Origin: Halichoerus grypus
Taxonomy: Eukaryota; Chordata; Mammalia; Carnivora; Phocidae
Length of the DNA: 64,000 nucleotides
Assembly (NCBI RefSeq): GCF_964656455.1
Contig: NC_135717.1
Coordinates: 139,762,308-139,826,307 of the forward strand
Reading direction: 5' to 3'
The stretch's first letter is position 1, and each line of letters begins with the position of its first letter. Under the pieces are notes generated by a model. The model worked only from the letters and a program-made list of their open reading frames with translations. It did no database searches and was not told where the DNA came from. A program made the position numbers and the translations under genes. Of this stretch, positions 24,133 to 35,209 are shown piece after piece.

Positions 24133-24366
24133 TGTATTATAATAATTATGTAAACCTCTGCATCTACACCTTGACTCAAAGTGAAAAAGAAAAATATAGG
24201 CTTAATGGAAAACTAAATAGGTGGTGGGGATTAAGGCATGTACTTGTCATGATGAGCACCAGGTGATGTATGGAATGTTGAATCACTATATTGTACACCT
24301 GAAACTAATATTACTCTGTTAACTAACTGGAATTTAAATAAAAACTAAAAAAAAAAAAGAAAAAAA
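24133..24366 (+). mobile_element. L1 3' tail, plus strand
   Basis: From about 24215 the sequence is a clear L1 3' end: 'catgatgagcaccaggtgat', 'cactatattgtacacctgaa', 'actaatattactctgttaac' and an A-rich tail. A 17-bp duplication with one mismatch (aggaatatatgattcat versus aggaatataggattcat) lies at 24116-24132 and 24367-24383. The first ~80 bp of the insert do not read as contiguous L1 to me and may be a rearranged 5' part. Confidence 0.82.
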
Positions 24367-24969
24367 AGGAATATAGGATTCATACATCCTTAGCATGCTC
24401 TTTATACCAATAGGGACAACACCTTTGCATATATAGAGAAAATATATTCTTTAAGAATATATCATAGAGTAGATATCACAAAAATAAAGTCATGGGAACA
24501 GTGGAGGAAGTTAAAAGTGGGCAACAATTTGGTTTTTACAGCTTCTAGTGCAATGACTGGGTTTTTCTGTACAATTTAGCCTTTTCAAAGAATGAAATAT
24601 AAGAATTCTGGATGATCCTTAGAGAAAAACACCACAGATCAGATGGCTTAATCTGAACATGAGAGACACTGCCTTTGGAGAGGTAAGAACTGATCTTATT
24701 TAGAAAGATCTAGAAAAATCAAGAAAAAGAAGGAGTAGAAACAAATTACCATAATACTAGCAAGTCTACATGAAATGAGGAAGATGAGATATTGGGTCCA
24801 TGGGATCAGTGGAAGCATGTGGTATGAATCCTGGCAATAGTTTTAGTAGGTTGATGTATATGATTAAATAAACACGAATTATGTTCAAAGACAAATATAC
24901 TGGGAGAAAATAATATTTGTGATATACATATCAAAGTATGAATATGCATAATATAAAGAACTTTGCATA

Positions 24970-25128
24970 TAATACAGTGGATTAGGACACAAACTCTGCA
25001 ACTACCTCAAACTCCTGCTGAAGTTTGAATCCTAGTGTGGTTACTTACCAGCTGTGTGACCTTGGAAAAGTGTTTTAACCTCCTGGGCCCAGTCGGTATT
25101 CCCAGTGATAACAATATATTCATATATG
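24970..25128 (+). mobile_element. MIR, plus strand
   Basis: 'gtttgaatcctagtgtggtt', 'acttaccagctgtgtgacct' and 'tggaaaagtgttttaacctc' are the MIR tRNA-derived and core sections in sense order. Confidence 0.9.
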
Positions 25129-25179
25129 AATAGCTTGCAAATATTCAAATAATTTATTCAAATAGAGTTTTGAAACTTA

Positions 25180-25424
25180 CCTCTTTATTTATTTATCTTT
25201 TTTTTTGAGAGAGAGTGCTTGTGAAGGTGGAGAGGCAGAAGGAGAGAATCTTTTTTTTTTTTCCCTTTGCGGGGAGGGGCAGAGGGAGAGGGAGAGAGAG
25301 AATCTTAGGCAGGCTCCACACTCAGTGTGGAGCCGACATGGGGCTCAATCTCATGACCTTGAAATCAAGATCTGAGCCGAAATCAAGAGTTGGAGGCTTA
25401 ACTGACTGAGACACCCAGGTGCGC
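25180..25424 (-). mobile_element. CAN-SINE (type C) with duplicated body
   Basis: The minus-strand head starts at 25424 (GCGCACCTGGGTGTCTCAG). The GA-rich body occurs twice, around 25209-25249 and 25272-25305, each ending in 'gagagaatct' or 'agagaatct', with a T12 tract between. The duplication tgaaactta lies at 25171-25179 and 25425-25433. Confidence 0.9.
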
Positions 25425-25736
25425 TGAAACTTATTTATTATGTATAAAAACCAAGTTTCTCTAGAATGAAGTTGGTGGTGGCAAAAGACTTATTTATAGT
25501 TCACTAAGATGGTTAGGACTTAAGATCATATGAAATATTATAAAATTAACCTTCAAGGAAAGAGACCTACCTCCTACCAGTTTCCTTTTATTTAAAACAA
25601 ATAAACAAACACCACCCAAACAAACAACAGTTGCTCATCTGTTTCATTTTTAATGGCAAAGTCAATATATGGTAATTTGTGATCTATATAATAGGTTCTA
25701 ATTCTTTTGATTAGTCAAAAATTAGTTTAGGGACAT

Positions 25737-25928
25737 GGGGCACCTGAGTGGCTCAGTCGGTTAAGCATCCAACTCAATTTTGGCTCAAGTTATTATCTCA
25801 GGGTCTTAGGATTGAACCCTGAGTGGGGCTCCACGTGGAGTCTACTTGAGATTCTCTCTCACTGTCTCCCTCTGTCCCTCCTTCTGTGCACTCTCTCTCA
25901 AATAAATAAATAAATCTTTAAAAAAAAA
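25737..25928 (+). mobile_element. CAN-SINE (type C), plus strand
   Basis: Head GGGGCACCTGAGTGGCTCAGTCGGTTAAG, old-type 'caactcaattttggctca' block, CT-rich body, (AAATA)n and A-run. Left flank attagtttagggaca (25721-25735). A related copy of the flank, gttagttta, follows the tail at 25929, and a longer one occurs at 26012 after an L1 segment (see separate entry). Confidence 0.93.
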
Positions 25929-25937
25929 GTTAGTTTA

Positions 25938-26011
25938 TTTCCTGGAGTCCAGAGTCTCTCATGGTTTGTCTCCCTCTCTGATTTCTTCCCATTCAGTAGG
26001 AAAAAAAAAAA
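25938..26011 (-). mobile_element. Antisense L1 3' UTR segment ending in plus-strand poly-A
   Basis: 'agtccagagtctctcatggt' and 'ttgtctccctctctgatttc' are the complement of the L1 3' UTR block seen at 4.3 and 10.5 kb. It is followed by A11 on the plus strand, which is the wrong orientation for the tail of an antisense L1. It is either a 3' transduction carried by the preceding SINE or an inverted-only twin-primed L1. Confidence 0.75.
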
Positions 26012-26029
26012 GTTAGTTTAGGGGCAGTT

Positions 26030-27020
26030 CATTGGTAATATGTTCAGTCTCTGGGTCATGTTTTGGTTTTGAAACATAAGTGACACATTTCGATCTCTCA
26101 ATTAGTCAGTTGCAGAAAAATTCTCCACATTGAATACCCTTTGAATACCCTTTTATGTGTTTGTTTTTTAGAAAAAAGTGCTTTAAACTGATGCACAGAA
26201 CATTCTTAAAACCCATAGATTTGTATAATGGAGTATATTTCCCATTTTGATGATGTATTTCTTGGAATATGTAGTTTTTATGGAACATGTCCTATGACGT
26301 AAGAATATTCTTTAAATAACAACTTCAATAATCCCTTAAAGTTTCAGTGCAAATGTGCCATAATATGTGGTTTTATTGATATTAATTACATTTGCAAACA
26401 TTCGTTTATAACTTTTTTCTCATGAAAGTCAAATTTTGAGTGTCACAAATTGATGCAGTTTGATTAGTCTCTTTGGGACCGAAGGAGTATGTTCTGGGCC
26501 TTCAGCTGTGCTGGGACCAGAACTTTCTCTGGGGAGAAAATTAGTTTGGCTTATGTAGGAAATTTCATAAAGAAGAATTTGTTATTCAAAAGAAGGTTTT
26601 GTTTAGAAGCAGTGCTTCATAAAACCAGGGAAATAGTTGTTTACCAAGAAATGGAATTTGGGGAGCTAGTTTATGTTTATGAAGTAAACAAAGATATGCA
26701 CTTTCTCTCTTCATTCTTTCACTCTACTTCTTTGCCATGTTACTTGATTTTCTACTTATGCAAATTAGATTACCAGGGACAAAAATGTGATTTTAATTAA
26801 ATTTGAGCTTTTGGTCCATTTTGATTCTCTTAGGATTTGAATAATCAGCATTCCTTTTTTATGGCAATTCTCTTGTGCCATGACAGCTGACATGTCTAAA
26901 CCTTGTCAGTCATTTTCTCCAAGTCCTTTGAGAGTTTTCAAGTCTATGTAACAGATGATTTCTCTCATCATCAATGAGAGGCAAGAGGGGTCCTAATGGC
27001 AACTTCCTATTAGCCTTATC
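26030..27020. other. Unassigned AT-rich stretch
   Basis: No recognised repeat. A 103-codon frame at 26489-26800 shows no domain or compositional sign of coding. Confidence 0.45.
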
Positions 27021-27029
27021 TTTAGTGTG

Positions 27030-27250
27030 TCAGTAAAGTGCAGTTCAAACAATAGTCTTAAAGTCAGATTTTTGTAAGTGTCTCATTTACTAGCTGCATG
27101 GACTTAAGACAATTCCCAGAGATTCAGTTTTCTTAGTCAACACAAATGATAATATCTCTTAGAACGATGATGAAGATGATGTGAAAAGACATATGTATAA
27201 AGACCTAGCCCAGCTTCTGACCCATAGTGATATTCAACAAATGTATTTAT
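27030..27250 (+). mobile_element. MIR, plus strand
   Basis: 'ctcatttactagctgcatgg', 'gattcagttttcttagtcaa' and 'gtgatattcaacaaatgtat' follow the sense MIR order, including the 3' end. Confidence 0.8.
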
Positions 27251-27259
27251 ATTTCCCCT

Positions 27260-28020
27260 TTTCTATTTCCTTTCCTTTCTTGCTCTCAAACTATAGAAGT
27301 TTTTACTAAAATAAATGCATTAATAGTCAATATTTTCTATTTGGTAGAAAAATTCATACATGCCTTCTCCAACTACTTTCAATGGAAAATATATTGAGAG
27401 AGAAAAGAGACTTGATCTAATTGTGAATGTTAAATTATTTCACGTTCATGTGAGTGAGGAGAAATTTGTAAACTTGCTCAAAATGCATTTGTTGTATTTC
27501 TGAGCATAATTTTAAAATATTTTAATAGCTTTCCATTTTCCATCAATTTTATTGTGTAAATGACTTCTAGTTGTTTTGATGTCAACTCACTTTCCATTTC
27601 TTTCCTGCCACTTATTTTGACTTAATTGTGGACTTGTCTCAATAATGTGTTTATTTGGAATACTTACTTGATAATGCTATTTTAATGATAATGATACAGT
27701 TTCATAGAGACTGTTGGTAGGTAGGCATGAGGGAATTCAGGAGAACATATGTAGAATAGCAAAATATTTTAGTAAAGAAAAACCAGGCTAATGATATAGA
27801 TTTTCTCTGATGAAGGCAAATTAGTGGGAGGGGAAGAAATCTCCTTCATTCACATTTAAGATTCACTTGATCTAAATTCCCAGGTTTGCTTAAGCGCTAA
27901 GAATATGGGAAGAAATAAGTAAACTAGCTCTGGCATACTTCTATTTAAAATGCCATCAGGACCCATCTCTCCATAGATCCTCTAGAAGCAAAAAAGATGA
28001 ACTGATGTATTCTTTGTTAA
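27260..28020. other. Unassigned AT-rich stretch
   Basis: No gene or familiar repeat is evident. Confidence 0.4.
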
Positions 28021-28265
28021 TTCATTCACTCAGTATTTACTGAGCCCCAGTTATGTGCCTGACTCTTTTGGGATACTTTGGATACAGCAGTGTCCCAAAC
28101 AAAATATAATCCCTGGCCCAATGGAGCTTACATTTTACAGGAAGCTTTGGTTAGACAAGCAATAGGTACTAAACATAATAAATCAAGTATACACTTTGCT
28201 TGTTAGGTGATAAAAGCTTGAAAAAAGAAAGAAGATCAAGTAAGAGAGCACTCAAAATGCTGTGA
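28021..28265 (-). mobile_element. L2 3' end, antisense
   Basis: 'cattcactcagtatttactg', 'ccccagttatgtgcctgact', 'ggatacagcagtgtcccaaa' and 'aatggagcttacattttaca' are the complement of the L2 3' end. Confidence 0.9.
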
Positions 28266-28269
28266 AAGA

Positions 28270-29185
28270 GTGTTTGTTGCATTTGCCCTACTGATGTGAA
28301 TTTAAGATTATACCAAACAATAGACCAAATGTCAGCAAATTAGACCGGAACTAGGAGAACACAGTTCAAATACCATGAGAAAATGGTTCCTTAGTGTATC
28401 AGTCAATGTCCTTAGGTGAAAATAGGTAGAAATTTATTAAAGCTCATTAGGTAGTTCAAAGTATCTTCTGGGGAGCCAGTGACTAAGCATGAACAATCCC
28501 CAACAAGGCCATGCGAACTGTTACAGAGAAGAAATCACTCTCATCCCCAACCTACACCAACAGCATAGTTCTGAGTCAACATGTTTTGTACCAACAATGC
28601 CAAAAATGGTCACACAACAAACTTCTACCACTGCTGCTCTCAAAGGGTCTTACCCCTTCGCCACGTTGCTCACTAAAAGGTGGATTCTGCACATGCCTAC
28701 TTCTTGTTCTTCTTAGAGAGATTCTTCTTGTTCCTTCTAGTTGCCTCACATAGATATGTCTAATTGGCAGAATCTAAGGTACCTGATGCCCTAGCAGTGG
28801 GAAAAGCTGGCACAATGAGTCATGGGATTGGCTTTAGAAGGATAGGACTCACAGTGTGGCAAATTCCCTGAATACCCGAAAGATATTCAAGTGATTTGGG
28901 ACAACCCAAGCCCGACAAATATAGATTGCAGCTAAGAATCATTGATTAGCTTCTGAGCCATATAATCTTATTTTTATGCTTTACCTTACTTTTAATTATT
29001 GATTTTTTTTTTTCTCAAACAGACTCACAAGAGTGTTGCTCTGTGTCTTTCAATAGCAGGGTTTTGGAGCATTTTAGTGTTCCAAGCAACATGGATTTTT
29101 CTTTCGAATAGGTTAGACAGAAAATCAGTTGATGTTTTTGATAATGGTTTTCATGGTGATTATATTTGAATATCTGCTAAAAGGT
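28270..29185. other. Unassigned stretch
   Basis: No recognised element. Two overlapping frames at 28489-28753 (75 and 80 codons) have no visible motif. The 28360-28920 part has the look of old interspersed repeat but I cannot name it. Confidence 0.4.
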
Positions 29186-29200
29186 GAGAGAAGCTTTCTT

Positions 29201-29408
29201 TATTTTTTTTTTTTAGATTTTATTTATTTATTTATTTGAGAGAGAGAATGAGAGAGAGAGAGAGAGAACATGAGATGAGGGAGGGTCAGAGGGAGAAGCA
29301 GACTCCCCGCTGAGCAGGGAGCCCGATGCGGGACTCGATCCCCGGACTCCAGGATCATGACCTGAGCCGAAGGCAGTCGCTTAACCAACTGAGCCACCCA
29401 GGCGCCCC
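29201..29408 (-). mobile_element. CAN-SINE (type A), full length
   Basis: The minus-strand head starts at 29408 (GGGGCGCCTGGGTGGCTCAGTTGGTTAAGCG). B-box-like GGATCGAGTCCC region, GA-rich body and T-rich tail. A 13-bp duplication with one mismatch (gagaagctttctt versus gagaagctatctt) lies at 29188-29200 and 29409-29421. Very close to the 48.6 kb copy in sequence type. Confidence 0.96.
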
Positions 29409-29424
29409 GAGAAGCTATCTTAAA

Positions 29425-32195
29425 GACTACAAGCCAGTTGTAGTTTTAAACACAAAACTAAATTTTGGCATGCTATGGGAAGTCGATACTCTGATTTAGC
29501 AATCTCTCTTTTAATATATTTATTCCTTCCTAGAAACAGGCTAAAAAATATATTCCGCTCTCCCTTACAACTGGTAAGATTAGATGATTATTGACTGAAA
29601 TATTATCTTTGAAAAAGTATATGCAACTATTGTGAAAATCACAGTTGTAGAATTATGCACATACCAGGCACATCAATGTAGGGATTTTAGTTATGATTTA
29701 TGAACTATATATTTTAACTTATGGATGAAATATTTTTTCTGCTTAGCTTTTTTCCCCTCCTTCCTTAACTTAAATCTAATTTTAATAGTTCTCATCTATA
29801 CTTATCAAGAATTCTTAAATATGTACATTATTCATTTGAATACTTTCTGTATATTTTTAAAGAAGTCAAGTGCATGTAAATAATGGGTTGTTCCACCATG
29901 TTTTTTTTGTTTTTTTTACCTCATTTAAGCAAAACAGAAGTGAACCAAGAACTCTAGTGAAATATCTTTCCTGAAGAAAGATGTTTCAGAACAGAGTTTT
30001 TGTTTTTTAGGTCATCATTAAAGAAAGGTAGGAGATGAGGCTGAAATCATGTCAGAATTAGAAGGGGGGCGCATATGTGAGCATGTTGAAGAACTGCTGG
30101 TAGATTGTATTAGCGGCAGGAAGAAACTGGACTAAAATGAATACACTGAAGGATGGAGGGCATGGGCTTGTTGGAGACACATTCTTCCTTTCAGGATCAT
30201 TTCCAGACTCAAGCCATCGAAGGGTGCTAAAGTTTCCTTCACTCCCTGGATTATTCTGACCACCCACCTGATTGTGCAGGAAGAATTCTAATTGTGGCCT
30301 CTGTGAGACTAAAGCAAATGTTACTTACTTCCGTAAGCTTATTACTGGGTGTTTCTATGCAAAGCTGGCAGAAAATTGGGCCACGCACGAGCTCCTTTTG
30401 AATTAGTCAGCCAGACTACAACTTACCGCAATTGAAAAGGCCTTGTAACAGTTGCCAAGGATGTTTGGACAAGCCAGATTTCCACAGCTTCCCACAGGGG
30501 AATCCTGACACATTTGTCACTTCCTAAATCAATCAGTGGCCTCGTTGTTTTGCTGACTTTACCAACGGCAGGTCTACTCTCCCTAGAGATACTGAGAGCC
30601 TGGCGAGGAGGCTGGACAATCTGCAGAAATAGGTACCACAGCCAGGACTGTCAAGCTGCGTGAGTTCTCCCTTGAGCTGAGAAACTTCAAACACTATCAT
30701 GATGCAATTCCTTGGACTATAAGCAGAGGAATTTTCAAAATAAAGCTTCCTTGTATGCTTAGCAGTATAACAGAGATTAATCTGATCATTACCTGAAGAA
30801 TAGAACAGAAGGGAGAGCCTGGCCTAGCACACCTTTATGTCAAACACGACAACAAAATAAAACAACAATCGATTTGGAACACGCTTTATCGTTTTTACTG
30901 CTTTCTCACATGTATTAGCTCACTTGACTATAACAGCCCCGTGAGACAAGACAATGTAGCATGTGGCTGAACACAGGATTGGGAATTCTAAGATGTGGAT
31001 CCAAGCCATAATTAAATATGTGTGTCATTTGCATCTGAGTGCCATTGTGTACAAGATGTGAGGATGAGTGAGATGAAGAGTGAGCAAGTGCTTTGTAAAG
31101 GCCCTGTAGGTACAGAGCAATTATGTTATTATTCAAGTGGACAATACCCTAGTAAGCAGGGTTGTATAGTATTATTTAGATGACCTAGAACACCAGTAAA
31201 GATTCCCAAAAATAGATGAAGAAGGAAACCCAGTAAAAACTAGACCCCTGTGGGCAAGGAAGTTGAGGATTTGGACTATTCTTATTCGGGCTTTATAGGA
31301 AAAGATGACCCTTAAAACCTGGAGAAAACTAGGACATCTGGATTATATAAGCAATTCTTTGAAAGGCAGCTATTACTTTTGGTCAGATAACACTAGAGGG
31401 AAGTTTTTATAATTCTGTCATATGTGGAACAAACAGTACCTGTCCAGGTACTGGGAATTGAATGATGTTCCTTATTTGTCGAAGCAACAGCTATGAGGTA
31501 GCCATTTTGACATGACTCTGAAGCTGTGGGCATAAGTAGAAAGAGAGAGAAATTATTATCCAACAGACAATAATTTTATTTTCAGACTCTAGAGCAGTTT
31601 GTCTCAATTTCCCATGAAAATATTAAACGTGTATGCATGCATATGCACACACATCACAAATGCAAAAAAAAAAAAATGCTTACTATAGGGCAAGTCTCAG
31701 GAATTTGGATGAAATTGTGAACAACACTATTGAAGCTGCTCTAATTTTAAATTCCCTCTCGCAGCTGCAACATCCTGCCCTATTCTCTATGAACACAACA
31801 CATTGATTTAAATAAAAATAGTTATCTGCATCATGCTTCCCTTTACCAGCTGCAGGACTTTCATAAGCCTTTGATTTACTCTCTATTAGAGGTATAGAAA
31901 TAAAGTCATTTTAAGATTAAAATAGTAATGTCTCTTAGTCCAGTCCCTAGATCCTGTCAAATTTAACCTAACATCAATTAATGTGGCTGGTTTTGTATTT
32001 AACAAAGGAATGAATCTGGTCCTTTCTGTAAAGTAAAGAGGAAACCTTTTTGAACGTGTCCTTTTTCTCTGTTGTTCACAGATTTTGTGCTGAAGTTGGG
32101 GGTATAGTGGCATCTTTTGCAGTAGTTCCTGAAAACCCCGTGGTCTTCCCTCTCTTTTTGTACTTACAAAGCTTCTCCCTGTTCCTCCTACACAT
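29425..32195. other. Mostly unassigned stretch; possible MIR traces near 30.9 kb
   Basis: No CAN-SINE and no supported gene. 30905-30960 ('ttagctcacttgactataac', 'cccgtgagacaagacaatgt') resembles antisense MIR, weakly. 30290-30760 is repeat-free and contains more CpG than its surroundings. An A13 run lies at 31663-31676. Confidence 0.45.
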
Positions 32196-32199
32196 TATT

Positions 32200-32432
32200 G
32201 GAAACCCTGTCTTGCTAATACTTTTTATCTCCTATCTGCCCCTTGCCCAGATGGTACACAGAGACAGAAGTCATTTTAGGAGCCCCTCCTTGGTGCTCTC
32301 AAAGCCCTATGAGCCTCACTCTGTGGTAACATGCGTTAAATCTCTGTAGGAGCAGAGCCCCCATCTGTATTTCTCCCATCATTGTATCCCCACCACAGAT
32401 AGCACAGTAGATGCTTAATAAAAATAACTGCA
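32200..32432 (+). mobile_element. L2 3' end, plus strand
   Basis: 'aggagcagagcccccatctg', 'catcattgtatccccaccac' and 'agcacagtagatgcttaata' are the sense L2 3' terminus, with more diverged L2-like DNA upstream. Confidence 0.85.
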
Positions 32433-32454
32433 AAAATGAAAGCTAGAAATGAGT

Positions 32455-32548
32455 CTATTGCCCAAGTCTATGGCTTGTCTTTTCTCGTGCCTAATGCTGT
32501 GCTAGCACAACATAGGTGCTTAGTAAGAAATATCTGTTGCAGAAGCAA
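32455..32548 (+). mobile_element. L2 3' end fragment, plus strand
   Basis: 'tgctgtgctagcacaacata' followed by 'ggtgcttagtaagaaatatc' matches the last ~80 bp of L2, a second terminus just after the first. Confidence 0.7.
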
Positions 32549-32669
32549 ATCCAGTGTACCATATTGTTTTTTACTTGTTTGTGTTGAACACAAGAGGGAG
32601 ACAACTGTGAGGGCAGGAGAGAGGATACTCCCTTCACTGTTATCATTGTCTCTAGAATAAACCTAACGG

Positions 32670-33270
32670 TCCCTATGGTGTTTAAAACCCATCTTGATTC
32701 AAAGCTTGCTCACCTATCCCATTTCATCTCTTGCCTTTTGCCAGACTTCTGCCCTCCCCCCCACAGCACTACCCACTGCATAACTGCAGACTGATGTGTC
32801 CAGCCCTCTCTTTGCCAGGCCACTGCATGTTTTCCTTCTGTCAGAAATATCTTTCATAACTTCTTCACCTTGCTTCCTCAAACTTCAGGTCTTGGGATCG
32901 ACATCGCTCTCCCAAAAGACTCTTTCCGAACATACCAGGCTGGTATGAGGTGAGTTTTTATGTGTTCTCATTGCCTACGGAGCTCACCCTACTTTAATAG
33001 CTATATTTTTTGTTATAAATTATGAGATTTCTGGTCCTTTAAGTCCTTTTCTACTGTATGATTTTGAAGGTCATTTCATTTAAGATAAAGCTCAAGTTTC
33101 TTAAATATGGAACACGAGGTCCTAGGGGATCAAAGCACTATTTACCATTCCAGTCTCACGTCAGCGTTGGGATCTTTCACCATAATGTGTTTTGCACTTG
33201 AAAAATTCTTCTACCTTCCCCGAAAATTCCTTCTCATCTTTTAGTTCTCTCTCGGAGCACAGAACCTCTT
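32670..33270 (+). mobile_element. L2 body, plus strand
   Basis: 'ccatttcatctcttgccttt', 'gccaggccactgcatgtttt', 'cttcaccttgcttcctcaaa' and 'gataaagctcaagtttctta' correspond to the L2 region upstream of its 3' end. The order of blocks suggests two overlapping copies or a rearranged one. No coding frame remains. Confidence 0.65.
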
Positions 33271-33279
33271 CAGTTCACC

Positions 33280-34240
33280 CACTAACTAATTAATTCCTAA
33301 TTCAAAATATTTGTTGCACAAGTGAATGACCCATCACTGTGCAGCTAAGTATAATGACCAACACAAATAAGATATAGGCATACAATATTTAGTTAAATCT
33401 GTAAATGCTTTAACAAAACATTCAGCAACTATATGCTTTTAAAAACAGGTCTATTACTCTGAAGGTGCATCTTACATCTATGTGCATGTATATGACTTCT
33501 CTTTTCCTTCTCATTAGGCTCTAACAGGTAAGACCCAGGGGTTTGTTGTGTTGTTCTTGTCTTGCTTACATCAGCAAGGAAATCAAGGTATTTAAAAGGG
33601 AAAATGTTGTTTAGCCCACTACAGCTGAGAGTGCAGGAGTTTAATCCTCACATCAATAAATAATCACTGCTGGGTTATATTATTCACCTGCACAGATTGT
33701 GCAAACTAGATGCTCATTGTTTTAATTAAACTCCAGAACTATTCCAAGTAAGACAGCTATAGAAAGATGTGAGGGGAGAGGAAAGTGGAAGTAGGGCATT
33801 TGAGTGTGAGCAAGAAAAAAAGTGATGGGGAACCTGAATCAATTCTATATTACATAAGAAAATCAATTTGAGAAGTCAGATTGCAGGAACTGGTTTTCAC
33901 ACATTTTTGTGCAGCATCTAGCCTGCTATCTGTATGCCTTAATGAGGCATGAGTCCTCCTTGTGCCCAGGGAACCTATACAGGAAGGACGAAGAGCTGCC
34001 TCATAAGCCTGCTGGGCAGATACATGAAGTATTAGGAATAGAAATTAAAATGTTATGCAGAAGGCAATGGTGAGTCAGTGAAGGGATTTTAAAGAAGAGA
34101 TGAATAATATGTGATTATTTCATTTGAGTTTTAAGCCGATTGAAGTCAGGGGTAATTAATGCCTCAAAAAAAAATTTTTGGAAATATCATGGACTCTGTC
34201 TCCTATAGATATAAAAATTAATAATATGAAATATTCAGAT
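33280..34240. other. Unassigned stretch
   Basis: A weak antisense L2-like trace lies near 33300-33360 ('aatatttgttgcacaagtga'). Otherwise no gene or repeat is recognised. Confidence 0.4.
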
Positions 34241-34249
34241 CAACCACAT

Positions 34250-34440
34250 ATTAAACTCTTGCTATATGTCAGTTCAACTATAAGCTTTCTCTATTTTTTC
34301 TCTCAGCTTCCCATAACTCTATGAGACTCAGGTTTGTATCGTTATTACCATTTCAGAGGTGAGGAAATTAGTAACTGTCACCATATCACATGCATGTCAG
34401 ATGTCAGAGCTAGAATTTGAACCCAGAATAGTTGTACCTC
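34250..34440 (-). mobile_element. MIR, antisense
   Basis: 'ataactctatgagactcagg', 'ttaccatttcagaggtgagg' and 'cagagctagaatttgaaccc' are the complement of MIR. Confidence 0.85.
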
Positions 34441-34469
34441 AAAGACCAGGAAGCATATTCCACATAGCA

Positions 34470-34650
34470 TATATTATTTAATTCCTTTATTTCTGACAAT
34501 AATCCAATTGAGACAATGTCATTATTCTCATGTTGTAGATGAGAAAATTGAAGCCCAGAAGAGGTCACTAACAGAATGTCATACTCCCAGTCAGTGGTAG
34601 AGCCAGGACTTGAACACTTCCTTGTCTTCAATTCTGTGCATAGTCTTTTT
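34470..34650 (-). mobile_element. MIR, antisense (second copy)
   Basis: 'catgttgtagatgagaaaat', 'gaagcccagaagaggtcact' and 'gtggtagagccaggacttga' are the complement of MIR. The two copies lie back to back in the same orientation. Confidence 0.88.
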
Positions 34651-34659
34651 TTTTTTTTC

Positions 34660-35000
34660 CTACTATATTAGCTTTGATGTGGTAATCCTATGCCATACTC
34701 TGGCAACTGTGGGTAAGGAGGCAAACAATCATTTCACTTTTACATAATTGAGAGAGTTATTTTCAAATGGGTAAGTAAACAAGGTACTTGGAAATTATGA
34801 CTACACATAATAAACATTTCTTAATATAAAGCTCACTCACACAAGCTCATATTTCAATTTGATTTTGCGTTTGGAAATTACTTCCATTTATTATCAAAGC
34901 ATTTGAAATAACTTTGTGCCAAGGACTATTGAATCAAGTTGTTGAAATTCTGAATTGATTTATTGATTGATTAATTTATGACAGCAAAATCCAGCCTATC
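34660..35000. other. Unassigned AT-rich stretch
   Basis: No gene or repeat is recognised. Confidence 0.4.
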
Positions 35001-35004
35001 CTGA

Positions 35005-35205
35005 CTAAAAAAATCTGGCTTCTTCCCAGCTCGGCCACATTCCAGCTGGGTAACATTGGGTAAAGCCCTTAACCTTTTCTGTACTTCAGCATTTTTGCCT
35101 GCAAAATGGGGGTGATAATAATGCTAATCCTATAGGGGAATTATGGAGTGAAACTAGTTAATATATTTATGGTTCTTAGACCAGTATCAGTACAAAGTAA
35201 AAATG
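35005..35205 (+). mobile_element. MIR, plus strand
   Basis: 'gctcggccacattccagctg', 'ggtaacattgggtaaagccc', 'ttaaccttttctgtacttca' and 'gcaaaatgggggtgataata' are the MIR core in sense order. Confidence 0.9.
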
Positions 35206-35209
35206 CTTC

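Noticed and set aside
26489..26800. 103-codon open frame, plus strand
   Set aside because: No recognisable motif; base use is like the surrounding AT-rich DNA; no splice or promoter signals around it.
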